Assembly: GCA_025457615.1 (NCBI GenBank)
Contig: JALOTZ010000002.1
Location: 56,813-120,812 of the forward strand
Direction: 5' to 3'
From: Verrucomicrobiota bacterium
GTDB lineage: Bacteria > Verrucomicrobiota > Verrucomicrobiia > Limisphaerales > DSYF01
Length of the DNA: 64,000 nucleotides
Each line of letters begins with the position of its first letter. Position 1 is the first letter of the stretch. The notes beneath the pieces are model-generated. The model ran no database searches, was not told the DNA's origin, and was given only the letters and a program-made list of their open reading frames with translations. The translations under genes were made by a program, and so were the position numbers. This document shows, one piece after another, positions 42,934 to 51,710 of this stretch.

Positions 42934-43500
42934 TCAACGTGGGTGCTCGGGCGGCGGAGAACGGTGGCCGTATCCCGGACGCCCTTCACCTCGATGAGGC
43001 TGGAGCTGGTCCAGCCGGCGCCGGAGTGACTCCAGATCGCGAAGGTCTTCGCCATGTTCCCGCTCGACCTGTTGCAACACCCGCTGGACCTCTTCCATCT
43101 CCTCCAGGGTTCGCTGCAGCGTTTCAATGATTTGTTCAACCTGACGCTCGACCGTCCTTAGGGCCGGTTTGCCGGTGTGCCGGCCAGCTTCCGGACGATT
43201 CCTCCCCGGACCCGGCTGGGGCCGGGGACGAGCTTCGCGGGCTTCCGGGTGACGGACGGCCGGTTCCTCCGGAGCGGGCGGGGTGACGGGAACGTCGGCG
43301 TCGGTGGGCGGCAGGGCTGGCTCGGGAGCTGCGACGCCCGGGCCGGCTTCAGAGGCGGGCACCGTCGAAGCCGCGTCGGTTCCCGCTGGCATCGGTTTGC
43401 GCCCGCGTCCGCGCCCGCCGCGGCGTCGTCTCCGGTACGGGCCGGGGCTGGATGTCGCGTCGGATTCCGGCGCGGTCTGCGATGGTCCATTTTCCGTCAT
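42934..43500 (-). CDS. Basic, proline-rich coiled-coil protein, unknown
   Basis: A 188-residue protein: an N-terminal disordered part with a basic cluster (RRRRRGGRGRGRKP, about 23-36), an acidic/proline-rich middle, and a C-terminal coiled coil (about 117-168; QIIETLQRTLEEMEEVQRVL and following). The basic cluster suggests nucleic acid binding. The frame is open far upstream, but that is antisense to lolC. I start at the ATG at 43500. It probably heads the IscA-HscB operon. Family unknown; it could be an iron-sulfur or RNA-linked accessory protein. Confidence 0.55.
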   Translation of the reverse strand: MTENGPSQTAPESDATSSPGPYRRRRRGGRGRGRKPMPAGTDAASTVPASEAGPGVAAPEPALPPTDADVPVTPPAPEEPAVRHPEAREARPRPQPGPGRNRPEAGRHTGKPALRTVERQVEQIIETLQRTLEEMEEVQRVLQQVEREHGEDLRDLESLRRRLDQLQPHRGEGRPGYGHRSPPPEHPR

Positions 43501-43926
43501 GCGCGCCCTCACCTTGCCTTGAGGCCATGCAAAATCAATCGCAATATGACCTTCCTCTCGCCGCCGCCGCTGTCCGTCTCGTTGATTAGGCGTTCCGCAA
43601 AGCGTTATTGCCCAATCGCGTGTTCCGTACGGAACAAGGATTTGACCGGCGCTGCGGGGTTGGGCGGGTGGGCCGACCGAGGCTGTGTGCGTGTCGCGTG
43701 GGGTGCATCTGGACACTGTCCGCGAGGCCCAATCGGCGGGAGCGCGGCGTTGACGCCGCTTCACCGTCCGCCCGCCCACCGGCCAGTAGTTTCGTCTTGA
43801 TGCGCTCGAACCCTGAAGCGGCCTGAAGGCCGCGCGCCGGGACAGTGTCAAGAAGTTCTCTGTCGCGCGGTGGGCGCGGGGGGTCGCGTTGACACTCCCG
43901 AGGGGACGCTCTAGCCTCCGCGAGTC
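43501..43926. other. Intergenic region between divergent genes
   Basis: A 426-bp gap between the coiled-coil gene and lolC, mostly occupied by a family A repeat. Promoters for both directions must lie here; I could not pick convincing ones, apart from a weak ttgaca-like word 35 bp before lolC. Confidence 0.5.
43704..43855. repeat. Family A palindromic repeat, copy 4
   Basis: An element of about 152 bp from tgcatctggacactgtcc to gggacagtgtcaagaag. Its interior (ggcgggagcgcggcg, ccggccagtag, gcgctcgaaccctgaagc) is nearly identical to copy 3. It carries the family hairpin gcggcctgaaggccgc. Confidence 0.8.
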
Positions 43927-45204
43927 ATGTCGAAACTTCCGTTTGAATTGCTGCTGGCACTGCGCTATCTGCGGCCCAAACGGACCTTTGTTTCCATCAT
44001 CACCCTCATTTCCGTGATCGGGGTGACGCTGGGGGTGGCGGTGCTGATCATTGTGATCAGTGTGATGAGCGGGTTCGACGAGCAGTTGCGGGATCGCATC
44101 CTGGGATTCAACACCCACCTGCGCATCCTGGGTTGGGATGGGCCGGTCGGGGATTACGCGCAGGTGCAGCACACGGTGTCCCAACATCCGGAGGTGAAGG
44201 GCGTGTCGCCGTTCGTGCTCGGCCAAGTGCTGGTGGAGACCCAGCCGGACCCCGACAAGGGCCAGCCGATGGTGGCCGCACCCTGGTTGCGCGGGTCCGA
44301 TCCGTTGACCGAGGGTTCCGTCAGCGTCCTCACCAACAGCATCATTGCCGGCGCGTTCGACCTGTCGGGCCGCGGCCTGGTCATCGGCAGCGAGTTTGCC
44401 CACAGCCTGGGTTTGCGCGTGGGGGATTCCGTGGCGGTTTATTCGCCGCACGACCTGCGGCGCATGAAGGAGCGCCAGGGCCAGGACGAGCAGGAAGCGG
44501 TGTTGCCGGAGGATTACACCGTGCGGGGAATCTTCGATGTGGGCTATTACGAGTACAACGCGTCGGTGATCGTCAGCTCGCTGGAGAACGCGCAGGAACT
44601 CTACGACCTGGGGGATACCGTCCACGGGCTGATGGTCATGCTCAAGGATCCGTACCAGGCCGGCGCGGTGCGGCGCGACCTCATTTCGGCGCTGGGGACG
44701 GGATACCGGATGAGTCTCTGGACGGAGGAAAACTCGGCGATCCTCAACGCGCTGGTGGTGGAGAAGAACGTCATGTTCTACCTGCTGTTTTTCATCATGA
44801 TCGTGGCCGCGCTCTGCATCCTGAGCGCGCAGATTGTGTTCGTGGTGCAGAAGACGCGGGAGATCGGCATGCTCAAGGCGTTGGGCGCGACGGATTGGCA
44901 GATCACCGGTTTGTTCCTGAGTCAGAGCGCCTTTGTGGCCGCAACGGGCGTGCTGTGCGGGTATGGATTGGGGATGCTGGCGCTGGCCTACCGCAACGAG
45001 TTCCTGGCGTTCATGAACCGGCGCACCGGGTTCGAGCTGTTTCCGGCGGACATCTACGGGTTCAACCAGTTGCCGGCGCTGGTCGTGCCGCGGGACATCG
45101 TGATCATCTGCGGCAGCGCGTTTGTGATCTGCGTCCTGGGCGGGATCCTGCCCGCCTGGAAAGCGGGCCGGCTCCAACCGGTGGAGGCCTTGCGCCATGA
45201 ATAG
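43927..45204 (+). CDS. lolC: Lipoprotein-releasing ABC transporter permease (LolC/LolE)
   Basis: A 425-residue inner-membrane permease that, with LolD, extracts lipoproteins for transport to the outer membrane. It has an N-terminal helix (VSIITLISVIGVTLGVAVLIIVISVMSGF region, about 21-49), a large periplasmic domain (about 50-270) and three C-terminal helices. This is the Lol/MacB permease topology, and the N-terminal PFELLLALRYLRPKR is typical. A single LolC-type gene with lolD implies a homodimeric LolF-like arrangement or a partner elsewhere. It overlaps lolD by 8 bp. Confidence 0.92.
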   Translation: MSKLPFELLLALRYLRPKRTFVSIITLISVIGVTLGVAVLIIVISVMSGFDEQLRDRILGFNTHLRILGWDGPVGDYAQVQHTVSQHPEVKGVSPFVLGQVLVETQPDPDKGQPMVAAPWLRGSDPLTEGSVSVLTNSIIAGAFDLSGRGLVIGSEFAHSLGLRVGDSVAVYSPHDLRRMKERQGQDEQEAVLPEDYTVRGIFDVGYYEYNASVIVSSLENAQELYDLGDTVHGLMVMLKDPYQAGAVRRDLISALGTGYRMSLWTEENSAILNALVVEKNVMFYLLFFIMIVAALCILSAQIVFVVQKTREIGMLKALGATDWQITGLFLSQSAFVAATGVLCGYGLGMLALAYRNEFLAFMNRRTGFELFPADIYGFNQLPALVVPRDIVIICGSAFVICVLGGILPAWKAGRLQPVEALRHE

Positions 45205-45901
45205 GCCGGAGCAACCCCTCCTCGAAGCGCGGCAGGTGAGCAAGTCGTATGTGCTGGGCCGGCGCTCGTTGGAGGTGCTGAAAGGCATCGATCTCCAGAT
45301 CGGGCGGGGCGAATTCCTGGCCCTGCGCGGCGCCTCCGGGGCGGGCAAAAGCACGCTGCTGCACTTGTTGGGCGGGTTGGACGACGTGAGCAGCGGGGAA
45401 GTGCTGCTCGAAGGACAACGCCTTTCGGGCATGTCCCGCAGCCAGTTGTCCCGACTGCGCAACGGTCGGGTGGGCTTCATCTTTCAAGCCTACCTGCTGT
45501 TGCCCGAACTCGACGCGCTCGAGAATGTCTGCCTGCCGGCCCGCATGGCGCGAACGCGGTCCGCGGATTGTCAGCGGCGCGCGCAGACCCTGCTGGAGCG
45601 GGTCGGGTTGGGGCAGCGTCTGGACCACAAACCCTACGAGTTGTCCGGGGGCGAGCAGCAGCGGGTGGCCATTGCGCGGGCGCTGATCAACGAGCCGGAT
45701 GTGATCCTGGCGGACGAACCCACCGGCAACCTGGATTCGCGCACGGGCCAGTCCATCGTGGACCTTCTTTGTGAGATTCAGCAGGAAAGCCGGGCGGCGT
45801 TGATCATCGCCACCCATGACGCCCGGCTGGCCGCCCGGGCTCCCCGCATGATCGAACTCCTGGACGGCCGCATGATGCCGGGGAGCCAGCTCCCAGGCTG
45901 A
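45197..45901 (+). CDS. lolD: Lipoprotein-releasing ABC transporter ATPase
   Basis: A 234-residue ATPase partner of LolC. It has Walker A GASGAGKS (45-52), signature LSGGEQQ (149-155) and Walker [12 protein letters not shown] (171-181), as in the LolD/MacB/FtsE group. The 8-bp overlap with lolC shows translational coupling. The pair supports a Gram-negative envelope with outer-membrane lipoproteins. Confidence 0.95.
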   Translation: MNRPEQPLLEARQVSKSYVLGRRSLEVLKGIDLQIGRGEFLALRGASGAGKSTLLHLLGGLDDVSSGEVLLEGQRLSGMSRSQLSRLRNGRVGFIFQAYLLLPELDALENVCLPARMARTRSADCQRRAQTLLERVGLGQRLDHKPYELSGGEQQRVAIARALINEPDVILADEPTGNLDSRTGQSIVDLLCEIQQESRAALIIATHDARLAARAPRMIELLDGRMMPGSQLPG

Positions 45902-45986
45902 TCAGCGAGGGTCCGCCCTGCTGTTTTGCTTGAGCAATCTGAACATAAACGTCACATTCGCCGTCCATTCATCCAAAAGATCGATT

Positions 45987-47360
45987 ATGAAAACGTCCAG
46001 CCAGACCAGGTTCAGTCCCTTCTCCGGTCCGTTGCCGCGCCGCGACTTCCTCAAGCGTGTGTCGGGGGCCACCGCCGCGCTGGCGGCGACCGCGGCGCTC
46101 AAGCCGCGGGTGTTCGGTCAGGCTCCGTCGGTCAACGTGGCCGGGGCGAACAACCGGCTGGTGGTCGGGTATATTGGCCTGGGCCAGCAGGGCTTTCACG
46201 CCCATGTGCGCCTCATGCACCAGTTCGCGCAGGCCAACAACATCGCCCAGGCCGCGGTGTGCGATGTCTGGTCGAAGCGCGTGGACGAGGCCAAGGGGTT
46301 TGTGGGCGGGGACTGCGCCGGCTTTGCCCGATACGAGGAGCTGCTGGCGCGCAAGGACATTGATGCCGTGGTGATCGCCACGCACGATCCGCTGCACGCC
46401 AAGCCGACCCTGGATGCCCTTCAGGCAGGCAAGCATGTGTATGTCGAGAAGCCCATGACGCGCTATCTGGGGGAGGCGTTTGAGATCCACGACGCGGTCA
46501 AGGCGGGCAAGCTCTGTTTCCAGTTGGGATCGCAGGGTTGCACGGCCGCTGGCTGGCACAAGTCGGCTGAGTTGATCCGGGAGGGGGTGATTGGAACGCC
46601 GGTGTGGGGACAGGGCTATTATTGCCGCAACAATCCCACGGGCGAATGGAACTACACCATTGACGCAAGCGCCACGGCCGAATCGATGGACTGGAAGGGC
46701 TGGCTGGGTCCGGTGAACAAGCCGGTGGCCTTCAGCGGCGAACACTACTTCCGCTGGCGCAAGTATTATCCCTTCTGCGCGGGATTGCTGGGCGACCTGG
46801 TGCCGCATCGCCTGCTGCCCTTGATGCTGGCCACCGGCAATCCGGAGTTCCCGAGGCGGGTGGTCTGTGTGGGCGCTCACAACGTGGATACGGATGCGGT
46901 GGGGTCCGCCCCCCGGCGGGATGTGCCCACGCACGTGAATCTGCTCGTCGAGTTTCCCAGCGGCCTGATTTTGACCGTGGCCGCCAGCATGGTGAACGCG
47001 CGCAGCCCCGGGTTTGCGATCTATGGCCACAGGGCCACGCTGGAGATCGGCACTTCCGGTGAGGCCGTGCGGCTGATCCCGGAGAAGCCGTTTGCCGATG
47101 AGGTCGATCCCGAAGAGTTCACCGGCCTGACCCCGATCGAGGGCATCCCGGAGCATCATGCGAACTGGTTTGATTCCATCCGCAATGGCAAGCCGGCCAA
47201 CGCCAGCGTGGACCTGGCCGTGCGGTCGCAGGTGGTCATCTCGCTGGCGGAGATTTCCGACCGGTTGAACGTCGCCTGCCTCTTTGACGAGAAGACCCGC
47301 AAAGTGACCACCCAGGATGGACGCGACGTCACGCCGCTGACCTACGGCCTGGAAGCGTGA
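45987..47360 (+). CDS. Tat-exported Gfo/Idh/MocA-family oxidoreductase
   Basis: A 457-residue oxidoreductase with a twin-arginine signal (RRDFLK at 18-23, hydrophobic stretch to about 40), so it folds with its cofactor before export. The NAD(P)-binding GYIGLGQQG (61-69) and the EKPMTR motif (154-159) define the family. Such periplasmic paralogues are numerous in Verrucomicrobiota and Planctomycetota and probably act on sugars, but the substrate is unknown. Start at the ATG at 45987, supported by the Tat motif. Confidence 0.9.
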   Translation: MKTSSQTRFSPFSGPLPRRDFLKRVSGATAALAATAALKPRVFGQAPSVNVAGANNRLVVGYIGLGQQGFHAHVRLMHQFAQANNIAQAAVCDVWSKRVDEAKGFVGGDCAGFARYEELLARKDIDAVVIATHDPLHAKPTLDALQAGKHVYVEKPMTRYLGEAFEIHDAVKAGKLCFQLGSQGCTAAGWHKSAELIREGVIGTPVWGQGYYCRNNPTGEWNYTIDASATAESMDWKGWLGPVNKPVAFSGEHYFRWRKYYPFCAGLLGDLVPHRLLPLMLATGNPEFPRRVVCVGAHNVDTDAVGSAPRRDVPTHVNLLVEFPSGLILTVAASMVNARSPGFAIYGHRATLEIGTSGEAVRLIPEKPFADEVDPEEFTGLTPIEGIPEHHANWFDSIRNGKPANASVDLAVRSQVVISLAEISDRLNVACLFDEKTRKVTTQDGRDVTPLTYGLEA

Positions 47361-47481
47361 GTGGGGTGGCGCCCCACCCGCTCGTCCTGGACCTCGTTGC
47401 CGTGGACCCGTCCTCCGTAGCGCGCGTCATCGAGAGGTGTCACCCACAAGGAGCGACTGAGGAATCGGCGGCGTTCAGTGT

Positions 47482-48423
47482 ATGGTCAAGCTGGCGCTGA
47501 ACGCCATGAACACCCGCTTCGAGCTGGTGCTGCCTGGGGACGAGGCCCTCAGGCTGCGGGCCGCCGGCGAGGAGGCGCTCCAGGAGATCACGCGGCTGGA
47601 CGCGCTTTTGAGCGCCTTCAAGCCGACCTCCGAAATCGGTCATGTGAATGCGCGGGCGGACAGGGAGGCCGTGCAGGTATCCCCCGAGGTGTTCGGCCTT
47701 CTGCTGCAGGCCCGGGACTTGTGGGAGCTCACGGAAGGGGCGTTTGACATCACGGTCGGCCCCCTCATGCGTTGCTGGGGATTCTGGGGTGCGTCGGGGC
47801 GGTTCCCGCAGCCTCCCGACGTCCGGACCGCGCTTGATTCGGTGGGCACGGCGCATCTGCAACTGGACGCGGAGCATCGGACCGTGCGATTTGGGCGCCC
47901 GGGGATGACGCTGGATCTGGGGGCGATCGGCAAAGGTTACGCCCTGGACCGGGCGGTGGAGTTGTTGAGGGAAAGCGGCGTGCGGAGCGGCTTGCTTCAC
48001 AGTGGCACGAGCACCGCCTCGGCCATCGGATCCCCGCCGGACTCGGCGGTGTGGGGCATGGAAATCGACCAGCCGGTGGGGGCTGACGGAACGGGAACGT
48101 TGCCGATGCCGGCGGTGGTGATTCGTGACGAGTCGCTGTCGGTGTCCTCGCTGGCGGAGAAATGCTTCAGCGCGAACGGGCGGCTGTATGGTCATGTGAT
48201 GGATCCGCGGACGGGCGAGCCCGTGAAGGCGGCGGTCTTGACGGTGGTTGCGTTGCCCTCGGCTGCCGAGGCCGACGCGTGGTCCACGGCGTTGATGGTC
48301 TTGGGGGAGGCCGGGCTTGGAACGCTGGGTCGGACGCACTCGGGAGCGAGGGGTTTGGTGGTGGATCCGGCGGGTCGCCGGCATGCCCTGGGTCTGGCGG
48401 CCGGGGCGGGAACGCGGGAGTGA
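47482..48423 (+). CDS. apbE: FAD:protein FMN transferase-like (ApbE)
   Basis: A 313-residue ApbE-family protein, which attaches FMN to target flavoproteins or binds FAD. Motifs: MNTRFE at the start, AFDITVGPLM (about 92-101), DLGAIGKGYALD (about 144-155), HVMDPRTGEPV near the end and ADAWSTALMVLG. The usual NAGG loop reads SGTSTASAIG here, a variant that may affect activity. I see no signal peptide or lipobox, which is less common for ApbE. Starts 120 bp after the oxidoreductase. Confidence 0.85.
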   Translation: MVKLALNAMNTRFELVLPGDEALRLRAAGEEALQEITRLDALLSAFKPTSEIGHVNARADREAVQVSPEVFGLLLQARDLWELTEGAFDITVGPLMRCWGFWGASGRFPQPPDVRTALDSVGTAHLQLDAEHRTVRFGRPGMTLDLGAIGKGYALDRAVELLRESGVRSGLLHSGTSTASAIGSPPDSAVWGMEIDQPVGADGTGTLPMPAVVIRDESLSVSSLAEKCFSANGRLYGHVMDPRTGEPVKAAVLTVVALPSAAEADAWSTALMVLGEAGLGTLGRTHSGARGLVVDPAGRRHALGLAAGAGTRE

Positions 48424-48464
48424 GGGTTTGAAGGTTGGCCCGGGGGAGCTTACTCTTTTGCGAC

Positions 48465-49370
48465 ATGCTGGCTGATCGTGATTACATGCGGGGTGATGCG
48501 TCGGAAGAATCCCGGGGGTCGAAGCCCTGGTCGGCGACGATACTGCTGATTGTTCTCAACGTGGGGGTGTTCCTGCTCCAGGCCATCTTCTATGGGTATC
48601 CGCCGGATTTCCGCCAGGGCCCGCCCCTGGCGCTCCAGGTGGGACAATTGTTGCACGGTTACGTCTGGCAGTTGTTGACCTACCAGTTTCTGCACGGCGG
48701 TCTGCTGCACATCCTCCTGAACTGCTGGGGGATCTTTGCATTTGGCCGGGATGTCGAGCAGGTGCTGGGCAAGCGGACCTTTTTTACCCTGTATTTCGTC
48801 AGCGGCGCGGTGGGGGGATTGCTGCAGGTGCTGGCGTCGTTGGGCTGGCACGGCCACTTTGGAGGCGCGGTGGTGGGCGCATCGGCGGGGCTCTTCGGGA
48901 TCATCGCCGCCTTTGCCATGGTGTACCCGAACCGCTCGCTCACCTTGCTGCTCTTCTTTGTCCTCCCGGTCACCCTGCGCGCCAAGACCCTGCTGATGGT
49001 CAGCGGGGCTATTGCGATTTTCGGGATTCTGTTTCCGGGCGATCAGATTGCCCATGCGGCGCATCTGGGCGGGATGCTGGCGGGGATGGTCTTCATCCGG
49101 CAGATGAGGCATCGCCTGGGTTATTGGCCGGGTGAAGAGCCGGGTCCGTCCCGGCGTCCGTTGTTCGGTTTCGGCCCCGGCAAACCGTCCAAGCCTGGCG
49201 GCACCCCGATCATGGATGTGGAGGAGGCTGGCGAAGACGAATACATCGCGCAGGAGGTGGACCCCATCCTCGAGAAGATCTCCGCCCACGGCATCCAGAG
49301 CCTGACCGCGCGCGAGCGCAAGACGCTGGAGGAGGCGCGCAAGCGGATGGGGCGGGGTGGGGGGCGTTGA
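48465..49370 (+). CDS. Rhomboid-family intramembrane serine protease
   Basis: A 301-residue membrane protein with six helices in the rhomboid order. The catalytic serine S140 lies in GASAGLFG and the catalytic histidine H200 in AHAAHLGG, with the structural HGGLLHILLNCW motif (78-89). The C-terminal ~90 residues are cytoplasmic and charged, and may be regulatory. A TTG at 48435 would extend the protein; I choose the ATG at 48465, and an ATG at 48486 is also possible. Confidence 0.9.
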   Translation: MLADRDYMRGDASEESRGSKPWSATILLIVLNVGVFLLQAIFYGYPPDFRQGPPLALQVGQLLHGYVWQLLTYQFLHGGLLHILLNCWGIFAFGRDVEQVLGKRTFFTLYFVSGAVGGLLQVLASLGWHGHFGGAVVGASAGLFGIIAAFAMVYPNRSLTLLLFFVLPVTLRAKTLLMVSGAIAIFGILFPGDQIAHAAHLGGMLAGMVFIRQMRHRLGYWPGEEPGPSRRPLFGFGPGKPSKPGGTPIMDVEEAGEDEYIAQEVDPILEKISAHGIQSLTARERKTLEEARKRMGRGGGR

Positions 49371-49469
49371 GCGGTGGATGCTGGGGATGGGCCGGGGGCT
49401 GGGCGTGTCGGGCGGTCGGTTCGACGATTTAAGATTTCAACGATTCCTTGGTTCCCCTAACCTCTCTGC

Positions 49470-50804
49470 ATGATTCAACGGTATTCCCGGCCGGCGATGC
49501 GGGGCATCTGGACGGACGAAAACAAGCTGAAGATCTGGTTGCAGATCGAGTTGCTGGCCAGTGAGGCGCTCGTGAAGGAGCGGGTGGTGCCCAAGGCGGA
49601 TTTCGCCCGGATCAAGGCCGGATGCGACCGCTGGTTTGCCGACCTGCCCGGCCTGGTGGCCCGGCAGAAGGAATTGGAGAAGGTTCTCAACCACGATGTC
49701 ATCGGCTTCACCACGGCCGTGGCGGAGAAGATCCAGCACCAGGCGAGTCGGTGGTTCCACTTCGGTCTCACGAGCAGCGACGTGGGGGACACGTGTTACG
49801 CCGTGCAGATGACCCAGAGCGCCGACCTGCTTCTGGGCGACCTCAAGGTCGTCCGGAAGTCCGTTGCCCGGCAGGCGCGCCGATTCAAGTTCACCCCCTG
49901 CATCGGTCGCAGCCACGGCATCCACGCCGAGCCCACCACCTTCGGACTGAAGCTGGCCCTGATGTATGACGAGTTTGGCCGTGCGATCCGGCGGTTGGAG
50001 TCGGCGCGGGAGTCGGCGGCGGTGGGCAAGATCAGCGGCGCGGTCGGAACCAGCGCGCATTTGAGCCCGCGTGTGGAGGCTTATGTCTGCCGCAAGCTCG
50101 GGTTGCGTCCGGCGCCCATCGCCACGCAGGTGGTGCAGCGGGATATTCATGCCGAGTTCCAGACCACGCTGGCGCTGATCGGGGCCAGCATCGAGCGCTG
50201 GGCGGTGGAGTTTCGCCACCTGCAGCGCACGGAGGTGTTGGAGGCCGAGGAGCCCTTCACGCCGGGGCAAAAGGGCAGCAGCGCCATGCCGCACAAGCGC
50301 AATCCCATCACCTGGGAGCGTTTGACAGGTCTGGCCCGCGTGCTTCGGGGCAACGCTTTGGCGGCGCTCGAGAATGTGGCGCTCTGGCACGAGCGCGACA
50401 TCAGCCACAGCAGTGTCGAGCGGATCATCTTTCCCGACTCGTGCACGTTGCTGGACTACATGTTCAGCCTGCTGACGCGGTTGATGGACGGGTTGGCGGT
50501 GTATCCGGAGAACATGAAGCGGAACCTGGGGTTGAGCCTGGGCATGTGGAACAGCCAGACCGTCCTGCTGGCGCTCATCCGCAAAGGCTTGACGCGGGAA
50601 GAGGCGTACAAGCTGGTCCAGGACGCCGCGATGAGCACGTGGGCGGTGAAGCATGCCGGCCGGGATGACGCGGATTTCCTGGGGCAGCTCCAGGCTGATT
50701 CGCGCGTGGCCCGGCATTTCAAGCCGGGTGAGCTGGAGAAGCTCTGCTCGCTGGAGTTTCACTTCAAGGAAGTGAACAGCCGGTTTCAGGCGGTGGGGTT
50801 GTAG
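49470..50804 (+). CDS. purB: Adenylosuccinate lyase
   Basis: Catalyses two fumarate-releasing steps in purine synthesis. The 444-residue protein has the superfamily signature GSSAMPHKRNP (269-279) with its mobile catalytic serine, the RSHG histidine (H149), and TSSDVGDT (101-108). The N-terminus MIQRYSRPAMRGIW is typical for PurB. Complete and canonical. Confidence 0.97.
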   Translation: MIQRYSRPAMRGIWTDENKLKIWLQIELLASEALVKERVVPKADFARIKAGCDRWFADLPGLVARQKELEKVLNHDVIGFTTAVAEKIQHQASRWFHFGLTSSDVGDTCYAVQMTQSADLLLGDLKVVRKSVARQARRFKFTPCIGRSHGIHAEPTTFGLKLALMYDEFGRAIRRLESARESAAVGKISGAVGTSAHLSPRVEAYVCRKLGLRPAPIATQVVQRDIHAEFQTTLALIGASIERWAVEFRHLQRTEVLEAEEPFTPGQKGSSAMPHKRNPITWERLTGLARVLRGNALAALENVALWHERDISHSSVERIIFPDSCTLLDYMFSLLTRLMDGLAVYPENMKRNLGLSLGMWNSQTVLLALIRKGLTREEAYKLVQDAAMSTWAVKHAGRDDADFLGQLQADSRVARHFKPGELEKLCSLEFHFKEVNSRFQAVGL

Positions 50805-50819
50805 AGGGAGACTGGGGCT

Positions 50820-51656
50820 ATGGGGGAAGAATCAGACCGATCAGACCGATCAGACGGATCCGTCGGATCCAGTTCCGGCCGCACTTTGCGGCCGCATGGC
50901 GGATACCGCCGGCTGCGTTCCTTTCAGGTGGCGCAGGTCATCTACGATGCCACGGTGGCGTTTTGCGACCGCTTTGTGGACACGCGTTCGCGCACGCGCG
51001 ATCAGATGGTGCAGGCGGCGCGCCGTGGCCGGCAGAATATTGCCGAGGGCAGTCGTGCCTCGGCGACGTCCAGCCAGTCTGAGCTCAAGCTCGTTGGGGT
51101 GGCCCGGGCGAGCCTTGACGAGCTCTTGTTGGATTACGAGGACTTCCTCCGGCAACACGGCATGCGCCAATGGAAGAAGGAGGAGCCCGAGGCCCAAGCC
51201 GTGCGGCGGGTGGGGTGGCGAGATCGGACGGATCCGACGGATCGGTCGGATCCGTCCGATCAAGCGGCCGCCTACGCCGGGTGGCTCCAGCACCGCGACC
51301 CGGCGGTGGTGGCCAATGCGGTGATCTGCCTGATCCACCAAGCCAACTACCTGCTGGACCAGCAGCTCCGCGCGCTGGAGCGGCAGTTCATTCTGGGGGG
51401 AGGTTATCGCGAACAACTGCACACGGCCCGCCTCAAAGCACGGGCAAGCCAAAGCAAGGCTCCGAAAGATCGGACTGATCCGACCGATCCGACCGATCCG
51501 TCGGATGCGCCTGCCCCCGCCTGTCCGCGGTGCGGGCGGGCCATGATTCTGCGCATGGCGCTTCGCGGTTGTCACGCAGGCTCGCCCTTCTGGGGCTGCA
51601 CGGGTTATCCAGACTGCAAGGGCACACGCCCGGCCGATGGTTCGCCGGCCGCCTGA
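50820..51656 (+). CDS. Four-helix-bundle protein with C-terminal topoisomerase zinc finger
   Basis: A 278-residue cytoplasmic protein. Residues about 30-200 form a four-helix bundle of the S23/Avd-like type (RQNIAEGSRASATSS near 71-85 and LDELLLDYEDFL near 99-110 are recognisable). Residues 235-266 form a type IA topoisomerase-like zinc finger (CPRCG ... GCTGYPDCKGTRP). Three Asp/Arg/Ser/Thr repeats (4-13, 135-147, 216-229) are encoded by in-frame tandem 9-nt DNA units and sit at the N-terminus, between helices and before the zinc finger. Function unknown; nucleic acid binding is likely. It starts 15 bp after purB. Confidence 0.75.
   Translation: MGEESDRSDRSDGSVGSSSGRTLRPHGGYRRLRSFQVAQVIYDATVAFCDRFVDTRSRTRDQMVQAARRGRQNIAEGSRASATSSQSELKLVGVARASLDELLLDYEDFLRQHGMRQWKKEEPEAQAVRRVGWRDRTDPTDRSDPSDQAAAYAGWLQHRDPAVVANAVICLIHQANYLLDQQLRALERQFILGGGYREQLHTARLKARASQSKAPKDRTDPTDPTDPSDAPAPACPRCGRAMILRMALRGCHAGSPFWGCTGYPDCKGTRPADGSPAA
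50831..50870 (+). repeat. 9-nt in-frame repeat array 1
   Basis: Tandem gaccgatca-like units, ending in a palindromic ggatccgtcggatcc, encode DRSDRSDGSV-like sequence at the very start of the protein. Confidence 0.7.
51221..51261 (+). repeat. 9-nt in-frame repeat array 2
   Basis: gatcggacg gatccgacg gatcggtcg gatccgtcc units, rich in GATC, encode DRTDPTDRSDPSD between two helices of the bundle. Confidence 0.7.
51467..51508 (+). repeat. 9-nt in-frame repeat array 3
   Basis: gatcggact gatccgacc gatccgacc gatccgtcg units encode DRTDPTDPTDPSD just before the zinc finger. Confidence 0.7.
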
Positions 51657-51710
51657 AGCCCGGAAGGCCGTTCACTTGCGCATTCAGCGCGAGGCCGTAA
51701 GGTGTGCGCC

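Noticed and set aside
42934..45480. 848-aa minus-strand open frame
   Set aside because: Only its 3' 188 codons (42934-43500) look protein-like. The rest is antisense to lolC and lolD, which have full family motifs, and crosses a family A repeat.
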